A DNA stretch of 64,000 nucleotides from RHLJ01 sp963974345 (GCA_963974345.1 CAXBBW010000002.1:186001-250000), one strand, 5' to 3'. Shown: positions 9,167 through 18,643, counted from the first letter of the stretch. Translations and numbers: made by a program. Notes: generated by a model from the letters alone, not told the origin.

Positions 9167-9248
9167 TTTTGGATTATAAAGTGACACACTTTGACACCCT
9201 TCCTGCTTAGCTTGTGGGAAATAAAAATTAAAAAAAAACGGTAACATC

Positions 9249-10307
9249 ATGGCTGACGCAAATAAATTAAAAGCAATCGATATCGCAGTAGGGCAAATCG
9301 AAAAACAACATGGAAAGGGAACCATCATGAAATTGGGAGACGCCTCTGCTACCCAAGATATAGATGTAATATCTACAGGTTCAATTATGGTAGATTATGC
9401 TTTAGGCGTTCAAGGCGTTCCACGAGGTCGTATCACTGAAATCTATGGTCCAGAAGCTAGTGGTAAAACTACTTTAGCATTACAGGTTATAGCTCAGGCT
9501 CAAAAAAATGGTGGCTATGCTGCTTTTATAGATGCAGAACATGCTTTTGATCCACGTTATGCAAGAGCTCTAGGTATCAATACCGAGGAATTGCTGGTTT
9601 CACAACCTGATAGCGGTGAACAAGCACTTGAAATTACTGAGACTTTGATCCGTTCGGGTGCTCTGGATGTTATTGTAATTGATTCTGTTGCTGCCTTAGT
9701 TCCTCGAGCAGAAATTGAAGGTGAAATGGGAGATTCTCATATGGGACTACAAGCAAGATTGATGTCTCAAGCCTTAAGAAAAATTACAGGTATTGTAAGT
9801 AAGACATCTACTTCATGTATTTTTATTAACCAAGTTCGAGAGAAGATTGGGGTGATGTTTGGAAACCCAGAAACTACTACTGGTGGTCGTGCCCTTAAAT
9901 TTTATTCTTCCGTTCGATTGGATATTCGTAGGATTGGAGCCTTGAAAAAAGGTGACGAGGTAATTGGAAACCGGACTAAGGTGAAAGTTGCTAAAAACAA
10001 AGTTGCCCCTCCATTCAAAGTTGTTGAATTCAATATTATGTATGGAAAAGGAATTTCGAAAATTGCTGAGATACTCGATTTAGCCGTTGATTACGATATT
10101 ATTCAAAAGCGGGGAAGTTGGTTTCGCTATGATGGTGAACCCATCGGACAGGGAGCTGATGCTGCTATGCAATTCTTAGAAGAAGATCCAAAATTATGCG
10201 ATAAAATTGAGAAAATAGTACGCGATCGTTTACGAGGAATCGTCCCTCAGGATGAAGTTGTTAAAGCTGATAAAAAAGAAAAAGAGCCTGAGGTTGCAGA
10301 AGTCTAA
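9249..10307 (+). CDS. recA: RecA recombinase
   Basis: RecA coats single-stranded DNA, pairs it with homologous duplex DNA and stimulates LexA-type self-cleavage. The 352-residue protein shows the Walker A motif GPEASGKTT at 67-75, the LIVIDSVAAL-type Walker B region (DVIVIDSVAALVPRAEIEGE), the loop L1/L2 segment with GVMFGNPETTTGG, and the INQVREKIG signature. Its length and the acidic C-terminal tail are normal. The gene follows a 181-bp spacer holding a candidate SOS box, and is followed by a perfect hairpin and then recX. Confidence 0.99.
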   Translation: MADANKLKAIDIAVGQIEKQHGKGTIMKLGDASATQDIDVISTGSIMVDYALGVQGVPRGRITEIYGPEASGKTTLALQVIAQAQKNGGYAAFIDAEHAFDPRYARALGINTEELLVSQPDSGEQALEITETLIRSGALDVIVIDSVAALVPRAEIEGEMGDSHMGLQARLMSQALRKITGIVSKTSTSCIFINQVREKIGVMFGNPETTTGGRALKFYSSVRLDIRRIGALKKGDEVIGNRTKVKVAKNKVAPPFKVVEFNIMYGKGISKIAEILDLAVDYDIIQKRGSWFRYDGEPIGQGADAAMQFLEEDPKLCDKIEKIVRDRLRGIVPQDEVVKADKKEKEPEVAEV

Positions 10308-10983
10308 AAACAAATTAGGATATAAAAAGGAAGTAGCTCAGCTACTTCCTTGTCTTATTTCGAAAATTAGCGTTCAGAAAAAGAACACATTCCGTTTCTC
10401 AATCTTTATAGATGATGAATTTCTTATTGGAGTTTCTGATTCTACTCTTACTACATTCAAGCTCTCTAAAGGCGTTTTATTAACGCCTTCTTTATTAGAA
10501 CAAATTGTTCAGAAAGAAAGTAAATGGGCAATTCGAGAATATATGATTCGACTACTCGGACGTAGAGACCATGCTCGCAATGAGTTGAGAGATAAAGCTA
10601 GAAAAAAAGAATTCCCATCTAGTATTGTTGAAGAAGTGCTTGATGAACTAGTAGAAAAAAAGTATATCAATAATCTTGAATTTGCTAAAAAATTTACTCG
10701 CGATAAATTTGAGTTCAATAGTTGGGGAGCAAATAAAATTAAAGCCGAACTATTTAGAAAAGGTATTTCTGAAAAAGAAATTAACCATGCTCTCCGAGAA
10801 ATAGACTCCAAAAAATCTGCAAAAACTCTGCAATATTTAGTTAAAAAAAATAAGAGAAAGTTTGCACGAGCAGAGGCTTCAAAAAGAAAAAAGAAAATAT
10901 TCGATTTTTTATTACGAAAAGGGTACGATTCAAATACTATTTTAAAGCAAATGCCAACTTTGTTAGTTATTTTAAAAGAATGA
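10252..10983 (+). CDS. recX: Regulatory protein RecX (start uncertain)
   Basis: RecX binds RecA and modulates its filaments. From about residue 36 the sequence is typical: ISKISVQKKNTFRFSIFIDD, then three-helix RecX repeats (ALL..R.HAR.EL.DK, AKKFTRDKFEFNSWGANKIK, LLRKGYD). The only ATG in frame before the conserved part is at 10252, inside recA, which would add about 35 lysine-rich residues read from the end of recA and across a hairpin. RecX proteins I know begin close to the KIS.QKK segment, so translation may start at a non-standard codon near 10345-10366 instead. The gene overlaps the next one by 4 bases (ATGA). The identity is secure; the 5' end is not. Confidence 0.85.
   Translation: MKLLKLIKKKKSLRLQKSKNKLGYKKEVAQLLPCLISKISVQKKNTFRFSIFIDDEFLIGVSDSTLTTFKLSKGVLLTPSLLEQIVQKESKWAIREYMIRLLGRRDHARNELRDKARKKEFPSSIVEEVLDELVEKKYINNLEFAKKFTRDKFEFNSWGANKIKAELFRKGISEKEINHALREIDSKKSAKTLQYLVKKNKRKFARAEASKRKKKIFDFLLRKGYDSNTILKQMPTLLVILKE
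10327..10351 (+). terminator. Perfect hairpin between recA and recX, probable attenuator
   Basis: AAGGAAGTAGCT (10327-10338) and AGCTACTTCCTT (10340-10351) are perfect 12-base inverted repeats around a single C. The stem begins 20 bases after the recA stop codon. The following bases (GTCTTATTT) are only partly T-rich, so this would be a leaky terminator or an RNA stabiliser. In E. coli a hairpin between recA and recX lets only a little transcription through, and this could do the same. Confidence 0.65.
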
Positions 10984-12068
10984 AAAATCTCACACTTGAA
11001 CGAGTAGTTCGATTTGCTATTGGTGCAACCGCCATAGGTGTAGTTGGTCTAATATTATATAACTATAGCACTCTAGTTGCATATTTAGCACTAGCAATGA
11101 TTTTGAGTTACGTCTTAGACCCTGTTGTGAACCGTCTGCAACGAATGGGCTTGAATAGAACGTTGGGCATTACTCTTACTCTATCTGCAGTAATATTAGT
11201 TGTTGTGTATATATCAACAAATGTAATTCCACTTTTTGTTTCCGAAATGATTGAGCTAACAAATAATCTGAACATAGATAATCTTGAAATGATTGCTCGT
11301 AGAATTGAAGCCAGGCTTTCAGAGGATTATCAATTTATACCAGATGGGTTTCTAGAAGATAATGTATCTGCTGTATTAAGTGAGTTATTTGATCTAGGTA
11401 AATTATCTACGGTCTTAAGTGATGCTGTAGGTCTTTTCACTAATATTTTTTCGGCCGTTTTAGTTGTACCATTTGCTGCGTTCTTTTTTCTTAAAGATGG
11501 AACTAAAATTCGACGTGATCTTCTTACTCTTGTTCCAAATAAATACTTCGAAACTACATTAACGTTAATTGATAAAATTGAGCGTCGACTAGGGCTCTAC
11601 TTTAGAAGTGTTCTTCTACAAAGTATTATTGTAGCTTTTTCTTCATGGTCTACACTTAGCATAGCTGGCTTAGATAATTCTTTATCTGTTGGTATTTCAG
11701 TTGGCGTAGCTAATACAATACCCTACTTTGGTCCTATTATAGGATATGTACTTTCAATTGTTGTTTCTATAGTTGAAACAGGTGATTTTTCGCTTGTTCT
11801 TGTTTGTATGCTTGCCATTTTTGCAGTTCAAATGCTTGATAATTTATTATTACAACCACTTTTATTTTCAAGATCAGCAGATATGCACCCCGTAGCAATT
11901 CTATTTATTATTTTAATTGGTGCTGAGACTGCAGGAATTTTAGGGATGCTTGTAGCCATTCCAATTGCTACCGTTGTCAAAATTTCAATAAACCAGGTGT
12001 CCTGGAGCTTTAATAACTATCAAGTATTTAGAATTCAAGCTCCCAACCCCCAATCAGGTTCTGTGTAA
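10980..12068 (+). CDS. AI-2E family transporter (permease)
   Basis: This is a 362-residue polytopic membrane protein of the PF01594 type. It has a hydrophobic N-terminal hairpin (residues about 10-50, then 60-85), a hydrophilic helical region at about 90-150, and then five or so further membrane segments. Family hallmarks are LVVPFAAFFFLKDG and the NTIPYFGPIIGYVLS segment, followed by DNLLLQPLLFSRS. Members have been linked to autoinducer-2 export or sodium/proton antiport, and the substrate cannot be told from sequence. It overlaps the recX stop by 4 bases and so is probably translated with recX, though no functional tie to recombination is known. Confidence 0.9.
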   Translation: MKNLTLERVVRFAIGATAIGVVGLILYNYSTLVAYLALAMILSYVLDPVVNRLQRMGLNRTLGITLTLSAVILVVVYISTNVIPLFVSEMIELTNNLNIDNLEMIARRIEARLSEDYQFIPDGFLEDNVSAVLSELFDLGKLSTVLSDAVGLFTNIFSAVLVVPFAAFFFLKDGTKIRRDLLTLVPNKYFETTLTLIDKIERRLGLYFRSVLLQSIIVAFSSWSTLSIAGLDNSLSVGISVGVANTIPYFGPIIGYVLSIVVSIVETGDFSLVLVCMLAIFAVQMLDNLLLQPLLFSRSADMHPVAILFIILIGAETAGILGMLVAIPIATVVKISINQVSWSFNNYQVFRIQAPNPQSGSV

Positions 12069-12149
12069 ATTCTCCAATTCTAACTCCCTATCATCCAAAA
12101 GTTTTGTTACCTTCTGTTGCACATCTGCAACGTCTAAAACATAGTCCAT

Positions 12150-12737
12150 TTGAAGAATATTGTTGTTTTTGCCTCAGGATCAGGCTCAAACTTTCAATCT
12201 ATTATTGATGCAGTTCAAGCTGGCAAAATAAGCGCCCGCATTACGGGACTTATCTCAAATAAACAAGGTATTAAATCACTTGAGAGAGCCGAAAACCATC
12301 AAATTCCAATCAGAATTATTTCAGAGAACGAATTTGAGATTTATGATGAATACACTAAAGCTCTACTTGAACAATTACAAGAATGGAATACTGATCTAAT
12401 TATTTTAGCTGGCTATTTAAAGAAAATTCCGAGTAGCGTAATTCACGCATTTGAGAATCGAATTTTAAATATCCACCCTTCTTTACTTCCGAAATATGGT
12501 GGAAAAGGATTCTATGGATTAAAAGTTCATAAATCAGTACTTGATGCAGGTGATTCTATTTCTGGTTGCACAATTCATATTGTCTCAGAAGAGTATGATA
12601 AAGGTAGAATTTTAGCACAATCTGAAGTTCCTGTATATAAGAATGATACTCCACAAAGTCTTGCAGAAAGAGTTCTCGAGCAAGAGCATGCTATCTATCA
12701 AAAAGTAATTTCTAACTATTTAACAACTCTTAGTTAA
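12150..12737 (+). CDS. purN: Phosphoribosylglycinamide formyltransferase
   Basis: PurN transfers a formyl group from 10-formyl-tetrahydrofolate to GAR, the third step of de novo purine synthesis. The 195-residue protein starts at a TTG (12150): the frame is closed upstream by TAA at 12135, and MKNIVVFASGSGSNFQSII is the expected N terminus. The signature ILNIHPSLLPKYGGKGFYGLKVH holds the catalytic histidine, and the later SGCTIHIVSEEYDKGRILAQ segment carries the usual aspartate region. It is 4 bases upstream of purH, so the two form an operon covering two folate-dependent purine steps. Confidence 0.97.
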   Translation: MKNIVVFASGSGSNFQSIIDAVQAGKISARITGLISNKQGIKSLERAENHQIPIRIISENEFEIYDEYTKALLEQLQEWNTDLIILAGYLKKIPSSVIHAFENRILNIHPSLLPKYGGKGFYGLKVHKSVLDAGDSISGCTIHIVSEEYDKGRILAQSEVPVYKNDTPQSLAERVLEQEHAIYQKVISNYLTTLS

Positions 12738-12741
12738 TTCA

Positions 12742-14316
12742 ATGGCTTTAAAACCGCTCACATCCCTTCCTACATCACCTTTAAACATTAAACGTGCTTT
12801 ACTTTCAGTTTCTGATAAAACAAATTTACTAGAGTTAGCAAAGACATTAGATAATTCTGGCATAGAAATTATCTCAACTGGAGGAACAGCAAAGGTAATA
12901 TCAGAAGCAGGAATTAAAGTTAAAGACGCTTCAGAAATTACAGGGTTTCCAGAATGTCTGGATGGACGTGTAAAAACGCTTCATCCAATGGTTCATGGTG
13001 GAATTTTGGCTCGAACAAGTTACACTCCTGATAATGAAGAACTTGTAAAACTAAAGATTACACCTATTGAGCTTGTTGTTGTAAACTTGTACCCATTTAA
13101 AGTTGCAGTTGGTAATCCTGATGTTACACCTGCTATTGCAACAGAGTTTATAGATATTGGCGGCCCAACTATGATTAGAGCTGCGGCAAAAAACTTTGCG
13201 CATGTAAGTATTCTTTCTTCGCCAAATCAATATTCGGAATTTATTGAAGAATTAAATTTGGGCAAAGGAATAAGTTTTGATACAAGAAAAAAGCTAGCAA
13301 AGGATGCTTTTGCTCATACAGCAGATTACGATTCTGCAATTTCAAATTATTTTGATAGCATAGTAGGAGACGAACCATCATCACAATTCAATATTTCCCT
13401 TCCACTTTCACAAGAGCTTAGATATGGTGAAAATCCACACCAAAAAGCATCTGTATACGGAGATCAAGATAATATTATTGATTGCTTTCATGGTAAACAG
13501 TTAAGTTATAATAATTATTTAGATGTTGATGCTGCACTAAATATAATTTCAGATTTTGAAACTGGTGCCCCATCTTGTGCAATTATAAAGCATACAATCC
13601 CATGTGGCGTTGGTGTTTCAAAATCATTGAATAAGGCATATGCAAAAGCCTTTAGTACAGATACAGTTTCTCCATTTGGTGGAATTGTTGTTGTGAATAG
13701 AGAGCTCGATTTAGAAACTGCTAAATCAATTGATAAAATTTTTACTGAGATTATAATTGCTCCTTCTTTTTCTAAAGAAGCTGAAGAACTCCTCATACAA
13801 AAGAAAAACCGCCGATTAATTCGTATTAAAAAAACCTTGGCGAGTAAAAAAGGATTTACTTTTAGATCAATTTTTGGTGGATTATTAAAACAAGAATCAG
13901 ACTTGGAACCTTCTCAGGAATCTGAGTTTAAAGTAGTGTCGGATCGCCAACCTTCGAAAGAAGAATTAAATGATTTACTATTTTCTTGGAAGGTAGTTCG
14001 ACATATTAAATCAAACGCTATTGTATATGCAAAAGGTGGAAAAACTTTAGGTATTGGATCTGGTCAAACAAGTAGAGTTGATTCTTCTGAGATTGCAGTA
14101 GCTAAAGCAAAAAAAGAAGGATTAAATCTTGAAGGTTCTTCAATTGCATCAGATGCGTTTTTTCCATTTTCAGATGGAATTGAGGCAGCAGCAAGTGCAG
14201 GAGCAACAGCTATAATTCAACCAGGTGGCAGCATTAGAGATGAGGAAGTAATTGCAAAAGCTAATGAACTAAATATGACTATGATTTTCACTGGAAAACG
14301 TCATTTTAAGCACTAA
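12742..14316 (+). CDS. purH: Bifunctional AICAR transformylase / IMP cyclohydrolase
   Basis: PurH performs the last two steps of IMP synthesis. The N-terminal cyclohydrolase domain (about 12-210) shows KRALLSVSDKTNL, STGGTAKVI and DGRVKTLHPMVHGG. The transformylase domain (about 210-524) shows SFNNYLD-type ligand motifs (LSYNNYLDVDAAL), the catalytic Lys-His pair in IIKHTIPCGVGVS, SNAIVYAKGGKTLGIGSGQ and SDAFFPFSDGIEAA. The usual Asn after KHT is Ile here, but the catalytic pair is kept. The length of 524 is normal. Translation follows purN after 4 bases. Confidence 0.98.
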   Translation: MALKPLTSLPTSPLNIKRALLSVSDKTNLLELAKTLDNSGIEIISTGGTAKVISEAGIKVKDASEITGFPECLDGRVKTLHPMVHGGILARTSYTPDNEELVKLKITPIELVVVNLYPFKVAVGNPDVTPAIATEFIDIGGPTMIRAAAKNFAHVSILSSPNQYSEFIEELNLGKGISFDTRKKLAKDAFAHTADYDSAISNYFDSIVGDEPSSQFNISLPLSQELRYGENPHQKASVYGDQDNIIDCFHGKQLSYNNYLDVDAALNIISDFETGAPSCAIIKHTIPCGVGVSKSLNKAYAKAFSTDTVSPFGGIVVVNRELDLETAKSIDKIFTEIIIAPSFSKEAEELLIQKKNRRLIRIKKTLASKKGFTFRSIFGGLLKQESDLEPSQESEFKVVSDRQPSKEELNDLLFSWKVVRHIKSNAIVYAKGGKTLGIGSGQTSRVDSSEIAVAKAKKEGLNLEGSSIASDAFFPFSDGIEAAASAGATAIIQPGGSIRDEEVIAKANELNMTMIFTGKRHFKH

Positions 14317-14412
14317 TTTTTTGATCATTTAATCATTCGCAAATAGAGTCTCAATATTGTATTTTCCATCCAAAATTTATCAGCATTAATTTCAACATAA
14401 TAACTACTTAAA

Positions 14413-15477
14413 ATGTCCGACAGGTTTGGAATTCCATCCCCAAAATCATCTAAAACCCCACCAAAAAAGGGACTTTTTGATTTTTTATATACCGATATTG
14501 CTATCGATTTGGGAACGGCAAATACTTTGATTTATTCGCGCGGTGAAGGGATTGTTTTAAATGAACCTTCAATAGTGGCTCTCAATCAACAAAATATTCC
14601 AGTAGCTACAGGACATGAAGCACGATTGATGCATGAAAAAACTCACAAAAAAATTAGAACAGTTCGACCATTAAGAGATGGAGTAATTGCTGATTTTGAA
14701 GTTGCTGAGCAAATGATCCGCGGAATGATCAAGAAAGTTAAGATGAAGTGGTATGCACAAACTCGACAAATGGTTATTTGCGTGCCAAGTGGTATTACAG
14801 AAGTAGAAAGACGAGCTGTTAGAGATAGTGCGGAACACGCTGGTGCTAAAGAAGTCCACCTTGTGGATGAACCAATGGCTGCAGCAATTGGTATTGGATT
14901 AGATGTTCATGAGCCAGTGGGAAATATGATTGTAGATATCGGTGGTGGTACTACTGAGATTGCTGTTATTGCTCTATCAGGAATTGTTTATGCTCAATCT
15001 GTTCGTTTAGGTGGAGATGAACTGAATGAAGACATCATTAATTATTTCCGTAGAAACCATAACCTTTTGATTGGTGAACGAACTGCTGAAAAAATTAAGT
15101 GTGAAATCGGTTCTGCTGCACCACTTGATGAAGAACTTGAAATGATTACTAAAGGGCGGGATCTCGTCAATGGTGTGCCAAGAACACGTCATATTACTTC
15201 AAAAGATGCCCGAGAAGCAATGGCAGAATCTGTTAATACCATTGTTGAATCAATCACTAAATCTCTTGAGCAGACTCCTCCAGAATTATCCGCTGATATT
15301 CTTGATCGTGGAATCATGCTTACAGGTGGTGGTGCACTACTTAAGAATCTTGATAAATTAATAATGGAAACGACCGACCTTCCTGTCCATATTGCTGAAG
15401 ATCCGTTGACAGCAGTAGTTCGTGGTACCGGTGCAATTCTGGAAAATCTAGAATACTATCGTCCAGTAATAGACTAA
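14413..15477 (+). CDS. mreB: Rod shape-determining actin homologue MreB
   Basis: MreB polymerises under the inner membrane and guides side-wall peptidoglycan synthesis. The 354-residue protein has the actin-fold phosphate motifs DLGTANTLIY (about 32-41) and DIGGGTTEIAVIAL, plus DEPMAAAIGIG and a C-terminal MLTGGGALL adenosine motif. A proline/lysine-rich N-terminal extension of about 22 residues precedes the fold. It heads a tight five-gene operon: mreC begins 15 bases after it, then mreD, mrdA and rodA. The 96-bp upstream gap should hold the operon promoter, but I see no clear consensus. Confidence 0.98.
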   Translation: MSDRFGIPSPKSSKTPPKKGLFDFLYTDIAIDLGTANTLIYSRGEGIVLNEPSIVALNQQNIPVATGHEARLMHEKTHKKIRTVRPLRDGVIADFEVAEQMIRGMIKKVKMKWYAQTRQMVICVPSGITEVERRAVRDSAEHAGAKEVHLVDEPMAAAIGIGLDVHEPVGNMIVDIGGGTTEIAVIALSGIVYAQSVRLGGDELNEDIINYFRRNHNLLIGERTAEKIKCEIGSAAPLDEELEMITKGRDLVNGVPRTRHITSKDAREAMAESVNTIVESITKSLEQTPPELSADILDRGIMLTGGGALLKNLDKLIMETTDLPVHIAEDPLTAVVRGTGAILENLEYYRPVID

Positions 15478-15492
15478 TTGGAATTGATTTGA

Positions 15493-16335
15493 ATGCGATT
15501 TCGAGTCTTTAAAGTTGAAAATGCTACCGATTATATAATAACTGCCCTTCTTCTTGTTTGTGCACTTTCTATTGCTATAAATCGTCATCAAGGTGGTATA
15601 AATAATCTTCGTCAGCTATCAATTACGGTGGTAAGTTTACTAGAAGAACCTCTTTCCAATGTTAGAGTTTATCGTCAAGCCCTAAATACTAATACTTACC
15701 TACAACGTCAGAATATTCTTTTACAAGATGAATTAAGTAGGTTGCGTGCAATTGAACAAGAAAATAAAGCATTAAGAGACCTTTTAGCCTATCAAGAACG
15801 AAGTGAATTCAATCTTAAACCAATTACATTTGTAAATAAAGAGCTTACAGGGTTGAATAATAACTTTACTATAGATGCTGGGTTTAGAGATGGAATAGAA
15901 GCTGGAATGCCTGTAGTAACTTCTGATGGCTTGATAGGTAAGGTTGTGCTTACAAGTGGATACTATTCACAAGTAATGCCTTATTATAATAATTTATTCA
16001 GAATTAGTGCACGTATTCTCGAAACACGATCTACCGGAATTGTAAGTTGGACAGGTGAGAATATGTCTGAATTAGTTATGAACTTTGTACCTAAAACAAT
16101 ACCAGTTGATTCAGGTTTTGTGATTGAAACTTCAGGATTTGGGAATGAGTTTCCAGCAGGAATTCCAATTGGCTCAGTAATTAGAACAGTAGAAGAATCA
16201 GGAAAAGATACCCAGAGAATCTATCTAAAACCTTACGCTTCACTTTTTGATATTGCACAAGGATTTGTTATTACCTTTAAAGGTGATTCCACAATACAAA
16301 ATTTAAAAGAAGATTATAACGAGTTATTCCGATGA
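15493..16335 (+). CDS. mreC: Rod shape-determining protein MreC
   Basis: MreC is a bitopic protein that connects MreB to periplasmic cell wall enzymes. The 280 residues show an N-terminal membrane segment (about 15-32), a coiled-coil stretch rich in leucine and glutamate (about 60-105, LQDELSRLRAIEQENKALRD), and the beta-domain with GLNNNFTIDAGFRDGIEAGM and SDGLIGKVV. Its position between mreB and mreD, with a 4-base overlap into mreD, confirms the call. Confidence 0.96.
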   Translation: MRFRVFKVENATDYIITALLLVCALSIAINRHQGGINNLRQLSITVVSLLEEPLSNVRVYRQALNTNTYLQRQNILLQDELSRLRAIEQENKALRDLLAYQERSEFNLKPITFVNKELTGLNNNFTIDAGFRDGIEAGMPVVTSDGLIGKVVLTSGYYSQVMPYYNNLFRISARILETRSTGIVSWTGENMSELVMNFVPKTIPVDSGFVIETSGFGNEFPAGIPIGSVIRTVEESGKDTQRIYLKPYASLFDIAQGFVITFKGDSTIQNLKEDYNELFR

Positions 16336-16802
16336 GTGTGCAAGTACTTAAAGATTTTGGGATAGGAGTTATTTTTGTAATAGCACAAGTTTTATTTTTT
16401 CAACATCTCTCCATCTTAGGTACAACTGCTGATCCAATTACCTTCTATCTCCTCTGGTTAGTATCAAAATATGATCGTCCTAAATTGTTAATTATTGCAT
16501 CTCTTTTAGGTCTGTTTCAAGATGCTTTTTTTGATTTTTGGGGAATGTTTATGTTCTCAAAAACCCTACTTATCTTTCTTTTTTACAATTTTGTAAAACG
16601 CCGATCTGAGGTTCAATCACTTGTATGGCAAATATTTGTATTTATTTTTATTGCAGCATTAATTCATAATATAATTTTTATTGGTTTAAGTAGTTTCTTT
16701 GATGCGTATGCAACTAGCTACTCTCCTTTTTTAATAACAATAGGAAATGCTATTTATACTGCAGTTATAGGTTCGTTAATTTTTGTTTTCAGAGTCAAGT
16801 AA
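16332..16802 (+). CDS. mreD: Rod shape-determining membrane protein MreD
   Basis: This is a 156-residue hydrophobic protein with five or six predicted membrane segments, the size and character of MreD. The FQDAFFDFWGMFMFSKTLLIF segment resembles the moderately conserved Q-D...G..... K.L motif of the family. It overlaps mreC by 4 bases, and mrdA starts 2 bases after its stop. Sequence conservation in this family is weak, so position in the mre cluster carries much of the call. Confidence 0.92.
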   Translation: MSVQVLKDFGIGVIFVIAQVLFFQHLSILGTTADPITFYLLWLVSKYDRPKLLIIASLLGLFQDAFFDFWGMFMFSKTLLIFLFYNFVKRRSEVQSLVWQIFVFIFIAALIHNIIFIGLSSFFDAYATSYSPFLITIGNAIYTAVIGSLIFVFRVK

Positions 16803-16804
16803 TC

Positions 16805-18643
16805 TTGTATAAGAATCATAATAATAGAATACGAACATCAATTATATCACTACAAGTGATAATGGTTGGTTTATGTGTAGTTGTTTTAGGGAGAATTTTC
16901 TATTTACAAATAATTCAATACGAAACATATGCTAGTCTCGGAGAAGAGAACTCTATTAGACAGGAATATGTAAGTCCGGCCAGAGGCTTAGTTTATGATC
17001 GAAATGGCATTTTGATTATAGATAATGAACCAATTTTTTCAATAACAGTTACTCCTGCCAAATTTGATAAAGACAAAATTCCACTACTTGCTAATCTTCT
17101 CGAAGTTGAAGACAGTGTTATCGTTGAAAGGATTAACGAAGCTCAAAGGTATTCGTGGTATAGAACCTCTCCACTGCTTACCGATGTAAATTTTGAAACC
17201 TTTTCTCTTATTCAAGAAAACATTTGGCAATTACCTGGAATTGGTCATCAAATTGAAAGTAAAAGACATTATCCCACTAATATGAAAGCTTCTCATATTT
17301 TTGGCTATTTAAGAGAAGCTGACCGAAGTGATTATGAAAAATCTACTGACTTACGACTAGGCGACAAAATTGGGAAAAGTGGTTTGGAGATGGTTTACGA
17401 AGATGCTCTTAGGGGAGATTTGGGAGTTGAATTCTTGAAAGTGAATGCATACGGACAATCGCTTGGAAGTTATGAAGGCGAAAGATCTCCCCAAAACCCT
17501 ATACAAGGCTCTAATATTATTACTACTATCGATTCTGAGCTCCAGTCTTTTGTAGAGGTATTAATGCAAGGTAAAATTGGAGCGGTAGTAGCGATGAACC
17601 CGAGAACTGGAGAAATTCTTTCATTAGTTAGTTCGCCTAATTATGATGTAAACAAACTCGCAGGACGACTTGATAGAGATTATTGGGCTCATATCAATTC
17701 TGATTCAACTCGTCCGCTTTATAATCGAGCACTTTCAAGCCGACAACCACCGGGCTCAACATTTAAACCATTAATGGGCTTAATTGGTCTTCATCTTGGA
17801 TATTTAAATTCTGAAACTACCGTTAAAAATATTGGAGGTTACAGAAGAGGTAGAGTATATCGTGACATTGCTCCTTTAGGTGATTATAATCTTGAAAAAG
17901 CTATTACATTTTCGAGTAACACTTATTTCTATTCGCTCATGGATAGGATTGCTACGCAAGGAGATTTCAACAAATGGAGCAAGCTTGTTAAAGATTTTGG
18001 TCTAGGGGTCCCAAATGCAATTGATCTTCCTAGTGCTACGGAAGGTATAATACCTGATAGTAGTTATATGGATCGTCGGTTTGGTAAAAGACAATGGGGA
18101 CTTGGCGATTTAATTAATCTTGGGATTGGTCAGGGGGTTATTTCTGTATCCCCTCTCCAAATTGCACAAATGACAAGTACAATCGCTAACGGAGGATATA
18201 GAATTCGTCCACACTTAGTTAATTCTATTCAAAATGGTGATGGTTCAGTTCAATATACACCTGTTGTTTATGAGAAAATTGATTGGGCTAAACCAGAGTA
18301 TCTAGAATTGGTAAAAAGGGGGATGCATGGAGTTGTACAAGAAGGTAGTGGTAGGTTCTATGCAAAAACAGATCTTGTTGACATAGCAGGAAAAACTGGA
18401 ACTGCTCAAAATCCACATGGCTTTAGCCATGGTTGGTTTACTTCATTCGCACCTTATAACGACCCTGAAATAGTAGTAACTGTATTCCTGGAAAATGCCG
18501 GTTTTGCTTCAATTTCAGCCGCTCCAATAGCCTCTCTTGTAATTGAAAAATATTTAAATAAAGAGATTAAAAGACGCAACGTATATAATTACGTTATGAA
18601 TTGGGTTCCAAAAGTAGATAATTCTCAAGGAGCGGCTGAATGA
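16805..18643 (+). CDS. mrdA: Penicillin-binding protein 2 (elongasome transpeptidase)
   Basis: PBP2 cross-links peptidoglycan during elongation, working with RodA and MreC. The 612-residue protein starts at TTG (16805), 2 bases after mreD. It has one N-terminal membrane segment (about 12-32), a dimerisation domain (about 55-230, with ARGLVYDRNG), and a transpeptidase domain. The catalytic SxxK is STFK near residue 318 in SSRQPPGSTFKPL, SSN follows in ITFSSNTYFYSL, and KTGTAQ is near residue 529. All three active-site motifs are intact. The gene overlaps rodA by 4 bases. Confidence 0.97.
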   Translation: MYKNHNNRIRTSIISLQVIMVGLCVVVLGRIFYLQIIQYETYASLGEENSIRQEYVSPARGLVYDRNGILIIDNEPIFSITVTPAKFDKDKIPLLANLLEVEDSVIVERINEAQRYSWYRTSPLLTDVNFETFSLIQENIWQLPGIGHQIESKRHYPTNMKASHIFGYLREADRSDYEKSTDLRLGDKIGKSGLEMVYEDALRGDLGVEFLKVNAYGQSLGSYEGERSPQNPIQGSNIITTIDSELQSFVEVLMQGKIGAVVAMNPRTGEILSLVSSPNYDVNKLAGRLDRDYWAHINSDSTRPLYNRALSSRQPPGSTFKPLMGLIGLHLGYLNSETTVKNIGGYRRGRVYRDIAPLGDYNLEKAITFSSNTYFYSLMDRIATQGDFNKWSKLVKDFGLGVPNAIDLPSATEGIIPDSSYMDRRFGKRQWGLGDLINLGIGQGVISVSPLQIAQMTSTIANGGYRIRPHLVNSIQNGDGSVQYTPVVYEKIDWAKPEYLELVKRGMHGVVQEGSGRFYAKTDLVDIAGKTGTAQNPHGFSHGWFTSFAPYNDPEIVVTVFLENAGFASISAAPIASLVIEKYLNKEIKRRNVYNYVMNWVPKVDNSQGAAE

